DNA from: an uncultured Bryobacteraceae bacterium | GTDB taxonomy: Bacteria > Acidobacteriota > Terriglobia > Bryobacterales > Bryobacteraceae | Direction: 5' to 3' | DNA length: 7,032 nt | NCBI GenBank assembly: GCA_937921835.1 | Contig: CAKZVG010000749.1 | Coordinates: forward strand, 1 to 7,032 | Notes under the pieces: model-generated | Databases searched by the model: none | What the model saw: the letters and a program-made list of their open reading frames with translations, nothing else | What the model was told of the DNA's origin: nothing | Program-made: the position numbers and the translations under genes | Part shown: positions 1 through 6,361 of the stretch, piece after piece | Layout: each line of letters opens with the position of its first letter | Numbering within the stretch: the first letter of the stretch is position 1

Positions 1-67
1 CGCGCACGCCCGAGAAGCTCTTCGAGAGGTCCTCGCAAACCAGCCGCCTGGGCTCAGCGTCCGGCAT
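1..67 (-). CDS. Sugar ABC transporter ATPase, N-terminal 22 codons (runs off left edge)
   Basis: Reading the minus strand from the ATG at 65-67 gives 22 open codons to the left edge. They include LVCEDLSKSFSGVR, which fits the usual beginning of RbsA/MglA-type ATPases (a hydrophobic strand, then LSKSF-GV before the first Walker A). The start lies inside the permease gene in another frame, with a 14-base overlap. This matches the close coupling across the operon. The family and the position after the permease make the call likely, although Walker motifs lie outside the window. No clear ribosome binding site precedes the ATG. Full proteins of this type are about 500 residues with two ATP-binding cassettes. 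It would energise import through the permease. Confidence 0.8.
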   Translation of the reverse strand, partial: MPDAEPRRLVCEDLSKSFSGVR

Positions 68-992
68 AGTTCACACGCGCGCGGTCCAGCAAGGCGGCGC
101 CCAGAATCACCACCCCCTTCACCGTCAGCACCATGAAGAAAGCCAGGCCCATCAGGTTCACCGCGTTGTCGATCAGCGTCACGAACACGACCCCGCCGAG
201 CGTCCAGGGCACCTTGCCGCGCCCGCCGAAGAGGCTCGTGCCGCCGATCACCGCCGCCGCGATGACGTCCAGCAGGATTCGCTGCCCCATCAGCGGCGAG
301 CCGGTCTCCAGCCGCGCGGTGTAGAGGATGGAAGCCACCGCCGCGCACAGCCCGCTGAACAGGTAGGCCAGCGTCAGCACCCGCGCCACCGGCACCCCCG
401 AAACGCGCGCCGTCCTGGCGTTCATCCCCACCGCGTACAAGCGCCGCCCGTGCCAGGTGCGCGAAAGCGCCAGGTGCGCGCCCGCCGCGGCCGCCAGCGT
501 AATGACCACCGGCCACGCGCCGCTGCCAAGGGCGAGGAAAGACGCGGGCAGATTGTGGATGTTCCGCGAGCGCGTCAGCCAGATGGCGAGCCCGCTGAAA
601 AACATCATCGAGGTCAGCGTCACCATGAACGGCGGCATGGCCAGCCGCGCCACCGAGACGCCGTTCACCAGTCCGATGGCCAGCCCGGCGGCCAGCATCA
701 CCGCGATGCCCGCCGCCGCCGATCCCGGCTCGCCCCCGCGGGTCATCGCCAAAGCCCCGCAGGTGCTGGCCATCGCGATCGCCGACGTCACCGAAAGGTC
801 GATGCCGCCCCCGATCAGCACGGCGGTCTGCCCGATGGCGGCCACCGCCAGCGGCAGCATGTTCGAGAACATGTTCGAGAGATTGCGGGGCGAGGCCAGC
901 CCCGGCACGGCGGGCGCCAGCAGCGCGAAGCAGGCCAGGCACAACCACAGCACGAAGTACTCGGAGAACAGCACGCGCGCGAAAACCCGCAT
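54..992 (-). CDS. Sugar ABC transporter permease (RbsC-like, BPD_transp_2)
   Basis: A 312-residue multi-spanning inner-membrane protein forming the channel of a ribose/galactose/xylose-type importer. Hydrophobic segments are visible at about 10-30, 46-62, 66-82, 92-112, 120-140, 158-176, 205-223, 240-252 and 266-302, consistent with the 8-10 helices of this family. Family marks are QTAVLIGGGIDLSV (55-68), GMNARTARVSGV (189-200), which precedes the cytoplasmic contact with the ATPase, and DVIAAAVIGGTSLFGGRGK (242-260). Its size is standard for RbsC-like permeases. The ATG at 992 is 13 bases after the lipoprotein stop, and the ribosome binding site is weak (GGGCCGAGG next to the start), so translation may depend on coupling. 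The 3' end overlaps the start of the ATPase gene by 14 bases. It probably works as a homodimer with the neighbouring binding protein and ATPase. Confidence 0.93.
   Translation of the reverse strand: MRVFARVLFSEYFVLWLCLACFALLAPAVPGLASPRNLSNMFSNMLPLAVAAIGQTAVLIGGGIDLSVTSAIAMASTCGALAMTRGGEPGSAAAGIAVMLAAGLAIGLVNGVSVARLAMPPFMVTLTSMMFFSGLAIWLTRSRNIHNLPASFLALGSGAWPVVITLAAAAGAHLALSRTWHGRRLYAVGMNARTARVSGVPVARVLTLAYLFSGLCAAVASILYTARLETGSPLMGQRILLDVIAAAVIGGTSLFGGRGKVPWTLGGVVFVTLIDNAVNLMGLAFFMVLTVKGVVILGAALLDRARVNYAGR
858..881. repeat. Two-copy 12-bp tandem repeat inside the permease gene
   Basis: On the plus strand catgttcgagaa is followed directly by catgttcgagag, so 11 of 12 bases match. On the coding strand it encodes the local SNMFSNM repeat near permease residues 39-45. 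It is in frame, keeps the reading frame and probably reflects a small duplication or simple protein periodicity. No regulatory role is implied. Confidence 0.6.
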
Positions 993-1005
993 CCTCGGCC
1001 CGCCG

Positions 1006-1980
1006 CTACTTCGCGATGTTCGCGCCCCACATGCGCGGCGCCAGCTCGGCCATGTTGCCGGCGTGAATGACGAAACCCTTGTCCACGATGCGCGCCGGCG
1101 GCTGCTTTCCCGCCCTCCAGTCGAGCACCGCGCGAACCGTCTCGGCGGTGTCGAAATACAGGTCCTGGACGCCGACGGCGTCGACGTAACCTTCCTGGAG
1201 CATGCGCCAGGCGGTGGCGTCGCCGTCGAAGGTGCCCAGCAGCACGTGCCCCGGCTCGCCGCGCTTCTTGTACTTCCCCGCCGTCTTCAAGGCCGAGGCC
1301 ACCGAGGGCAACAGCAGGTCGGAGGAGGAAAACAGAAAGTCGATGTCCGGGTTGGCCTGAAGCGCGTTGGTCAACCCGGCCAGCGCCTTCTCCTGGTTCC
1401 ACTCGGTGGGGATGCGGGCCACCACATCGATCCATTTCGCGTGCGGCTTGATGGCGTCCTCGAAGCCGTCGCGGCGGCCGATGGAGTTGATGTCGCCCAG
1501 GTCCCCGATCAGGATCGCGGCTTTATGTTTCCGCCCCGTCTTCGCCGCCTCCCGCGCCAGGTAGTCCACGGTGTCCCGGGCGATGGAGTAATTGTCGGCC
1601 ACCACCGCGACCGAGACCGCGTCGCTTTCAGCCGGCGGGCGGTTGAACAGAACGATCGGGATGTTGGCCTTGTTCGCCTCGCGGATCATCGGGATGATGG
1701 TCTGGGCGTCCTTCGGGACGACGATGATGCCGTCCACGCGGCGGGTGATGAAGTTGCGGATCTGCTCGAACTGCCGGTTGGCGTCGCCGTCGGCGATGGC
1801 TTCGAGCATGCGCGCGTTGTGCTTCTTCAACTCCGCCTCGATGGCGTTGCGGCTGGCCACCCAGTATTCGGTCTGGAGCGTCTCAAACGCCACCCCGACC
1901 GTGAGCTGGCCCGGGCCGCCTGTCGAGCCGCAGCCCGCCAGCAGCGCGGCCAGCGGGATCAAGGGAAGCGCCTTACGCAT
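1006..1980 (-). CDS. Sugar ABC transporter substrate-binding lipoprotein (Peripla_BP_4 type)
   Basis: A 324-residue protein (from the ATG at 1980) that captures the imported sugar outside the inner membrane and delivers it to the permease. The signal peptide is RK, then a hydrophobic run, then lipobox LAGC with lipidated C17, followed by a short Gly/Ser linker. The type I periplasmic-binding fold follows: [15 protein letters not shown] (26-40); [12 protein letters not shown] (80-91); the hinge-side [10 protein letters not shown] (107-116); [14 protein letters not shown] (163-176); and [19 protein letters not shown] (246-264). It belongs with ribose/galactose/ChvE-like binding proteins. An in-frame ATG at 1992 and TTG at 2013 would give a longer N-terminus; 1980 gives the most compact signal peptide, but no strong ribosome binding site separates 1980 from 1992. 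The coding sequence overlaps the isomerase stop by 8 bases (20 if started at 1992). It stops at TAG, 13 bases before the permease. A lipid anchor on a sugar-binding protein is most usual in Gram-positive groups but not limited to them. Confidence 0.92.
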   Translation of the reverse strand: MRKALPLIPLAALLAGCGSTGGPGQLTVGVAFETLQTEYWVASRNAIEAELKKHNARMLEAIADGDANRQFEQIRNFITRRVDGIIVVPKDAQTIIPMIREANKANIPIVLFNRPPAESDAVSVAVVADNYSIARDTVDYLAREAAKTGRKHKAAILIGDLGDINSIGRRDGFEDAIKPHAKWIDVVARIPTEWNQEKALAGLTNALQANPDIDFLFSSSDLLLPSVASALKTAGKYKKRGEPGHVLLGTFDGDATAWRMLQEGYVDAVGVQDLYFDTAETVRAVLDWRAGKQPPARIVDKGFVIHAGNMAELAPRMWGANIAK

Positions 1981-3379
1981 GGTGGTAAACATCCCATCCA
2001 AGATAGGTTTCAAACGCCTCCGCCAGCACCGCGGCGCTGCGCGAGGCGTTCATGGCGGCGTGATGCTCGAAGCCGTTCTTGCAGATATAGCGCAGCAGCT
2101 TCTGGAGGCCGGGCACCTCCACCACCGCGCGCGCGCCGAAGGTGGACAGCGGATCGTCGGTGAAGCGCCCCTCGCCGACATAGCTCCGGATGCGCCCGGC
2201 GCGGTCGTCGGTGCTCACGCGCGCGAAGGTCACCGGACCCGCCGGCGTCCTTCCCGCGACCGCACCAAAGGTGTTCTGCTCGCCCAGGATGGTGCCGAGG
2301 ATCTCGGCCGTGCGCACCTGGATGTCCGGCAGGAAGGCCTTGGCCCAGTTGCCGCAATGGAAGAAGACGCACTTGTCGGGATCGCCGCCGTAGTTGTTGT
2401 TCCAGTCCACCAGCGCGCTGGGCGTGCCCGAGGCGAGTTGGAGCGCGTACATGGCCAGCACGCCGGTAATGTCCACCTCGCAGGCGCTCGGCAGCAGCTT
2501 GTCGCTCAGCATGCTCATGATGGTGCAGGCGTTGACGCCGTAGTTGGCCTGAATCGAGGTCCAGCACTGAAGCGCGGTCGCGTTCAGGTCGTAGTATTTC
2601 ATCCAGTCCTCGATCACCAGCGCGAGCTTGGCCATGCGGGCGAGCGGCGCCAGCGGCACCCGCGACGTGTCGGCGTAGCCGCGGATCTCTTCGAGCTTGG
2701 CCGTCACCCGCGGGTCGCTGTCGCCCAGCTTCTCCGCCGCGCCGAAGACCTCGGACAAGTCGATGGTGCTGACGCTGACGCCGGCGCTTTCGAGCAGCTT
2801 CTCGCTGTAGCGCGTGGTGTTGAAGGCGTTGGGACGCGCGCCCACGGCGCCGATGCGCGCCCCGCGGATGCCGTTCACCACCCGGCAGATGCCCAGGAAG
2901 CGCTTCAGGTCCTCTTTGAACTCCTCCTGCCTGGGATGCACGGTGTGCGTCGTGGTCAGGGTGAAGGGGATGCCGTACTGGCGCAGGTTGTTGCACACCG
3001 AGACCTTGCCGCAGAAGGCGTCGCGGCGGCGTTCGACGGTGAACTGCTCGAGCGCGTCCGGGTAAGCCTGCACCAGCACCGGAACGCCGAGCCCGGCCAG
3101 CTTCAATGTATCCGCCACACCCTTCTCGTCGCCGAAGTTGGGCAGCGTCACCAGCACGCCCTCGATGGCCTCGCGACGGGCGCGGAACAGGGCGGCGCAG
3201 CGCTTGGCGTGCTCCCAGGTCTCGACCGCGCCCAGCTTGGTGTCGTTCTCCTCGAGCAGAACGGGCTCGATGCCGAGCTCGCCGAACACCTCGAGGATGT
3301 CGGCGCGTCCTTCGGTGACCAGCCGGTCCGGGAAGAAATCCCGGTTGCCGATAATGACCGCCAGCGTCGGTTTGCTCAT
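1973..3379 (-). CDS. L-fucose/L-arabinose isomerase family protein (COG2407-like aldose-ketose isomerase)
   Basis: A 468-residue cytoplasmic metal-dependent isomerase, expected to interconvert an aldose and a ketose (known family substrates include L-fucose, D-arabinose and L-arabinose). It is shorter than E. coli FucI (about 590 residues) and matches the compact FucI-like subgroup. The N-terminal and middle Rossmann-like parts span about 1-170 and 171-290. The C-terminal part holds the probable Mn/Mg site: E301 (ACEVD), D325 (VDWNNNYGG), H341 (FFHCGNWA) and H439/H440 ([10 protein letters not shown]). The E301-D325 spacing of 24 equals the E337-D361 spacing in E. coli FucI. The start is ATG at 3379, where the family's N-terminus ([15 protein letters not shown]) begins, with AGGGAG 7 bases upstream and an ATGA overlap with the preceding stop; the frame stays open further upstream to 3526, but those codons overlap the preceding gene and look non-coding. 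The TAA stop overlaps the lipoprotein gene by 8 bases. True substrate unknown. Confidence 0.92.
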   Translation of the reverse strand: MSKPTLAVIIGNRDFFPDRLVTEGRADILEVFGELGIEPVLLEENDTKLGAVETWEHAKRCAALFRARREAIEGVLVTLPNFGDEKGVADTLKLAGLGVPVLVQAYPDALEQFTVERRRDAFCGKVSVCNNLRQYGIPFTLTTTHTVHPRQEEFKEDLKRFLGICRVVNGIRGARIGAVGARPNAFNTTRYSEKLLESAGVSVSTIDLSEVFGAAEKLGDSDPRVTAKLEEIRGYADTSRVPLAPLARMAKLALVIEDWMKYYDLNATALQCWTSIQANYGVNACTIMSMLSDKLLPSACEVDITGVLAMYALQLASGTPSALVDWNNNYGGDPDKCVFFHCGNWAKAFLPDIQVRTAEILGTILGEQNTFGAVAGRTPAGPVTFARVSTDDRAGRIRSYVGEGRFTDDPLSTFGARAVVEVPGLQKLLRYICKNGFEHHAAMNASRSAAVLAEAFETYLGWDVYHHA

Positions 3380-4701
3380 CGCGTCTCTCCCTGGGCGGCC
3401 GCTTGCGCCGCCGCGCTGAACTGATCCTGCTCCATGCGCAGGCTGAAGACGGTGGTGTCGCGCACCGGTTCCACCGCGGCGTAGGTGATCAGGCCGCCTT
3501 TTGCGACCGGAACCTTGACCTTGCATCCTTTCGCCAGCCCGATCGGCAGGGCGCCGGCCCGGCGAGCTTCATCGTAGATCATACAGCCGGCGTGGTGCGT
3601 GCGCCCGCCGATTCCCTCGAGCACGTCGCCGGGCGCGAGATCGCGCTTGGCGATGGCGGTCACCTCGGCGCTCGGATGATCGAGCGGTTGCATGGTGGGC
3701 CGGCGGTAGAGCCCGATCATGGCCACCGTCAGCGGCACTTCCATGCTGCACAGATGGAAGGGCCGGAAGAGCGTGTACGTCGGCCCGGGGCCCATGTCGC
3801 GCAGCACCAGGCACTGGCGCAGGCGCGGCACATCGGTGGTGACCACCAGGAAGACGCCCGGCGCCACCTGTCCCACGGCGTAATCGACCACCCCTTTCCG
3901 GCTCAGAATCCCGCCATCCTGCTTGAGCTTGAAGACGTCCTTGAGCTGCGGCACGGAAGTGCTCGGCCCGTGCATGTTGGGCACGTCGGGCGTCAGGCCG
4001 GTCGAGTTGGCCACGCAGGCCATCTCGATCATGGTCTTCGAGCCGTCGACGAACTCCACCAGCATCATCGGGTTCAACCCGCGCCGCCGGGCTTCGGCCT
4101 CGTACGCCTCGGGGACCGCGTCGCGGTTGAGCGGATTGTTCTTGCCCTTGCCGGCGGCGACGATCTCCAGGCCCAGCGCGCGCGCGAAGCTGTAGAGCTC
4201 CATCAGCGCCGCCGGCTCGTCGCCCGCCGCCATGCTGTAGATCACGCCCGCCCTCTCGGCGCGCCGCCGCAGCGCGGCCCCGATGGTGACGTCGGCCTCG
4301 ACGTTCATCATCACCAGGTGCTTGCCGTGCGCGAAGCAGTCGAGCGCAATCCGCGCGCCCGCTTCCGGGTGTCCGGTGGCGTCCACCACCGATTCGGCGT
4401 CCTCGATTTGCGGGATCAATCCTCCGTCCTCGGCGGCCACGAACTTGCCCGCGCGAACGGCGTCGTTGGCCTCCCCCGCGGTGCGCGCCACCACCACCTG
4501 ATCCTTCGGCACTCCGGCGATCGCGTAGCCTTCGAGCACCCGGCCGAGGTCGATGTCGGCCACCGCCACGGCTTCAAGGCCGCGCATCTGCCGGACCTGC
4601 GCCATCATGTCCACGCCCATCTGTCCCGCGCCCACGATGGCGAACCGGATGGGACGGCCGGCTGCTTCCCTGGCCGCGAGGTCCTCATGAATCCCAATCA
4701 C
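3376..4701 (-). CDS. NAD(P)-binding SAF-domain oxidoreductase, homoserine-dehydrogenase-like / DRL (DXR-II-like) family
   Basis: A 441-residue protein. The N-terminal Rossmann fold begins at [12 protein letters not shown] (18-29); [11 protein letters not shown] (106-116) and [12 protein letters not shown] (130-141) are the usual dehydrogenase-fold motifs that follow. A catalytic domain carries GKGKNNP (184-190), EFVDGSKT (216-223) and [10 protein letters not shown] (226-235). A C-terminal SAF-type domain spans about 345-410 ([31 protein letters not shown]). This layout is that of the family containing Brucella DRL, which acts as a 1-deoxyxylulose-5-phosphate reductoisomerase; database records often label such proteins homoserine dehydrogenase or FlgA-like because of the two domains. 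I expect redox or reductoisomerisation of a phosphorylated or branched sugar, not MEP-pathway work, given the sugar operon around it. The start is GTG at 4701, overlapping the upstream TGA as GTGA, with AGGGAG 7 bases away; no in-frame ATG lies close by. The stop overlaps the isomerase ATG as ATGA. Confidence 0.85.
   Translation of the reverse strand: MIGIHEDLAAREAAGRPIRFAIVGAGQMGVDMMAQVRQMRGLEAVAVADIDLGRVLEGYAIAGVPKDQVVVARTAGEANDAVRAGKFVAAEDGGLIPQIEDAESVVDATGHPEAGARIALDCFAHGKHLVMMNVEADVTIGAALRRRAERAGVIYSMAAGDEPAALMELYSFARALGLEIVAAGKGKNNPLNRDAVPEAYEAEARRRGLNPMMLVEFVDGSKTMIEMACVANSTGLTPDVPNMHGPSTSVPQLKDVFKLKQDGGILSRKGVVDYAVGQVAPGVFLVVTTDVPRLRQCLVLRDMGPGPTYTLFRPFHLCSMEVPLTVAMIGLYRRPTMQPLDHPSAEVTAIAKRDLAPGDVLEGIGGRTHHAGCMIYDEARRAGALPIGLAKGCKVKVPVAKGGLITYAAVEPVRDTTVFSLRMEQDQFSAAAQAAAQGETR
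3387..3392 (-). promoter_or_regulatory. Ribosome binding site for the FucI-like isomerase
   Basis: AGGGAG on the minus strand, 7 bases before the ATG at 3379. It fixes the start there rather than in the open frame reaching 3526. Confidence 0.7.
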
Positions 4702-5750
4702 AACAAAGCTCCCTGGTTTGGAATGACGACGGCCTTCAACACGCGGCCGCCGCGGATGTCGTACAGCGCCTTTTCGGTCTCTTCGATCGCGTAAGTGGTG
4801 ATGAGCTTGTCGGCGCGGATGGCGCCCGAAGCCAGCAGTTCGAGCGCCTGCCGGTGGTAACGCGGATGATAGGAGAAGTTGCCCACCAGCCGCAGTTCCG
4901 AGTAGTGCACCCGGTTGATGTCGAGCGCCACGCTGGCCTCGGCCGCCGGCAGGCCGCCGAACAGCCCGATCCGTCCGCGCTTGCGGACAAGCTGAAGCGA
5001 ATTTGCCACCGCGGCCGCCGAAGGCGCGGCGACGATCACGCAGTCGGCGCCCACCCCGCCGGTGGCGGCCTTCACCGCGGCGGCCGGGTCCTCCCGCGAA
5101 GCCTCGATCGTAAGGCCCGCGCCGAAGTCGTCGCGGGCGCGCGCCAGCCGGTTGCCCGACCGGGCGATGACGATCACCCGCGCGCCGCGCGCCCGCAGCA
5201 GTTCGAGGTGCAGAATGCCCATCGGCCCGCTTCCCACGACGGCCACCGTCTCGCCGGCGGCGATAGCGAGGTCATCGTGGCTGGCGAGCACCGAGCACAG
5301 CGGCTCGGACAGCGCCGCGTGCAGCATCGGCAGCCCTTCGGGAATGGGATGGATGATGCCGTGATCGAGAATCCGCTTCGTGAGCAGCATGCAGTCGGCC
5401 AGCCCGCCGTCCATGTGCTTGCCGAGGATGGCAAGCGAGTCGCACAGGTTGAACATCTCGCGGCGGCAGTAGTAACACGTCCCGCAATGGACGTCGGCGG
5501 CCAGCGCCACACGGTCGCCCGGCTTCCAGCGGGCGGCGCCCTCGCCCACGGCTTCGATGACGCCCGCCGCCTCGTGCCCCGGAATGCGCCGCTCGCCGGT
5601 GAACTTGTCGCCCTGAAAAAAGCTGCGCGCGTCGCCGCCGCAGATGCCGCAAGCCGCCACCCGCAGCAGCGCCTCGCCCGGACCGCACCGCGGCGCCGGC
5701 AGCGACTCGACGCTGAGACGTTCCTTGCCCTGAAAGACTACCGCCTTCAC
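4698..5750 (-). CDS. Zinc-dependent medium-chain alcohol/polyol dehydrogenase (sorbitol-dehydrogenase-like)
   Basis: A 350-residue cytoplasmic NAD(P)-linked dehydrogenase expected to interconvert a sugar alcohol or sugar hydroxyl with a ketone. Catalytic-zinc ligands are C37 (CGICGGD, 34-40), H59 and E60 (PGHEAAGVIEAVG), with E149 in the SEPL motif. Structural-zinc cysteines are C89, C92, C95 and C103 (C-x2-C-x2-C-x7-C). The Rossmann motif GSGPMG is at 173-178. Domains are ADH_N (about 23-130) and ADH_zinc_N (about 180-300). Length is normal for the family. Odd point: the residue two after the zinc cysteine, usually Ser or Thr (proton relay), is G39. The start is GTG at 5750: the protein aligns from VKAVVFQG, GTGA overlaps the SIS stop, and GGAAGGAG sits 11 bases upstream. 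The same frame stays open back to 6365, but that part is out of frame with the SIS gene and is not coding. The TGA stop overlaps the next gene's GTG. Substrate unknown. Confidence 0.92.
   Translation of the reverse strand: MKAVVFQGKERLSVESLPAPRCGPGEALLRVAACGICGGDARSFFQGDKFTGERRIPGHEAAGVIEAVGEGAARWKPGDRVALAADVHCGTCYYCRREMFNLCDSLAILGKHMDGGLADCMLLTKRILDHGIIHPIPEGLPMLHAALSEPLCSVLASHDDLAIAAGETVAVVGSGPMGILHLELLRARGARVIVIARSGNRLARARDDFGAGLTIEASREDPAAAVKAATGGVGADCVIVAAPSAAAVANSLQLVRKRGRIGLFGGLPAAEASVALDINRVHYSELRLVGNFSYHPRYHRQALELLASGAIRADKLITTYAIEETEKALYDIRGGRVLKAVVIPNQGALL
4709..4714 (-). promoter_or_regulatory. Ribosome binding site for the SAF oxidoreductase (GTG start)
   Basis: AGGGAG on the minus strand, 7 bases before the GTG at 4701 and inside the end of the dehydrogenase gene. 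The motif and spacing are identical to those of the following isomerase gene. It supports the GTG as the true start. Confidence 0.7.
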
Positions 5751-6361
5751 TTGAGAATGTTCTCCTTCCGGATGCGCTCGCCCACGGCGCCGCCCGGGTG
5801 CGTGCGGGCGAAGTCCTCCCGGGTGTAGCCGCGCTCGGCCAGCACGGTTTCGCAGATCGCGTCCGCCACCGCCGAGTTGGCCAGCGAACTCTTGGTCGCC
5901 ACCATTCCGAACGGGTCGCTGCCGCCGGGAATCTTCACCATCACCAGCGCGTCGGCCATCTGCCCGAGTTCCGATTCGGGCGCCTCGGTGAACGCCACCA
6001 GTTTCGCGCCGCGCTCCTTGGCGATGCGCGCGAAGGTGTTCACCTCGTGCGTCTTGCCCCCTTTGGAAATCAGCACCACCGTATCCTCGGCCCGCACCGC
6101 GCCGGAGCCGCCGTGCAGGCTGTCGGCCGGGCTGAGAAAAACCGCCGGCAGCCCGCTGCACGAAAGCAGGTGCGCGAAGCGCCGCGCGACCGCGTTCGAG
6201 GTCCCCGCGCCGCCCACCAGCACGTGCCCGCGCGTGGCCAGCAGCACATCCACGGCCTGGCTGGTCCGTTCGTCGAGCGCGTCGGCGAGCGCCATGAGAA
6301 TGGCCGCCTCGCCGCGCAGCGTGGCGCGCATGCGCTCTAGACGAGAGCCGGAGTCCGGCAT
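5747..6361 (-). CDS. SIS-domain sugar-phosphate isomerase, KpsF/GutQ-like, lacking CBS domains
   Basis: A 204-residue single SIS domain. Proteins of this type interconvert aldose and ketose phosphates (arabinose-5-phosphate isomerase KdsD/GutQ) or 3- and 2-ketose phosphates (6-phospho-3-hexuloisomerase). The SIS core spans about residues 45-165: VGGAGTS (49-55), SPADSLHGGSG (77-87), SKGGKTHEV (99-107). It ends with the KpsF-type THPGGAVG (187-194). The protein stops just where KdsD/GutQ enter their paired CBS domains. Compared from memory with E. coli KdsD, the positions of catalytic E111 and H193 are kept (E106, H188), whereas K59 becomes T54 and E152 appears to become G147. This suggests a different substrate or mechanism from KdsD. 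The start is the ATG at 6361, because GGAGGAG lies 3 bases upstream; a second in-frame ATG at 6331 is less likely. The TGA stop overlaps the GTG of the dehydrogenase gene. Confidence 0.88.
   Translation of the reverse strand: MPDSGSRLERMRATLRGEAAILMALADALDERTSQAVDVLLATRGHVLVGGAGTSNAVARRFAHLLSCSGLPAVFLSPADSLHGGSGAVRAEDTVVLISKGGKTHEVNTFARIAKERGAKLVAFTEAPESELGQMADALVMVKIPGGSDPFGMVATKSSLANSAVADAICETVLAERGYTREDFARTHPGGAVGERIRKENILK
5762..5769 (-). promoter_or_regulatory. Ribosome binding site for the zinc dehydrogenase (GTG start)
   Basis: GGAAGGAG on the minus strand, 11 bases before the GTG at 5750. The spacing is slightly long, but it is the only good match nearby. It supports the GTG start over any upstream start in the long open frame. 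Confidence 0.55.

Noticed and set aside
993..1005. Possible promoter or terminator in the lipoprotein-permease gap
   Set aside because: Only 13 G/C-rich bases, with no stem-loop plus T-run and no room for a promoter.
457..2163. 568-codon plus-strand open frame opposite the permease, lipoprotein and isomerase genes
   Set aside because: It is Arg/His/Ala/Gly-rich without a recognisable domain, runs across three well-supported minus-strand genes, and fits the long antisense frames expected at high G+C.
2010..2996. 328-codon minus-strand open frame overlapping the isomerase in another frame
   Set aside because: Arg/Gln/Ala-rich frame shadow on the same strand as the real gene; no motifs.
1592..3424. 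610-codon plus-strand open frame opposite the FucI-like gene
   Set aside because: Low-complexity composition, no family motifs, and fully antisense to a gene with intact metal-site residues and a ribosome binding site.
3380..3526. 49-codon N-terminal extension of the FucI-like isomerase
   Set aside because: It overlaps the coding end of the SAF oxidoreductase in another frame, has no family similarity, and the ATG at 3379 has a good ribosome binding site.
3403..4794. 463-codon plus-strand open frame opposite the SAF oxidoreductase
   Set aside because: His/Arg-rich shadow of the minus-strand gene, with no domain signature and no fitting ribosome binding site or neighbour.
6331..6331. Alternative downstream ATG for the SIS gene that would avoid overlapping the kinase
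   Set aside because: It lacks a ribosome binding site as good as the GGAGGAG placed for the ATG at 6361.
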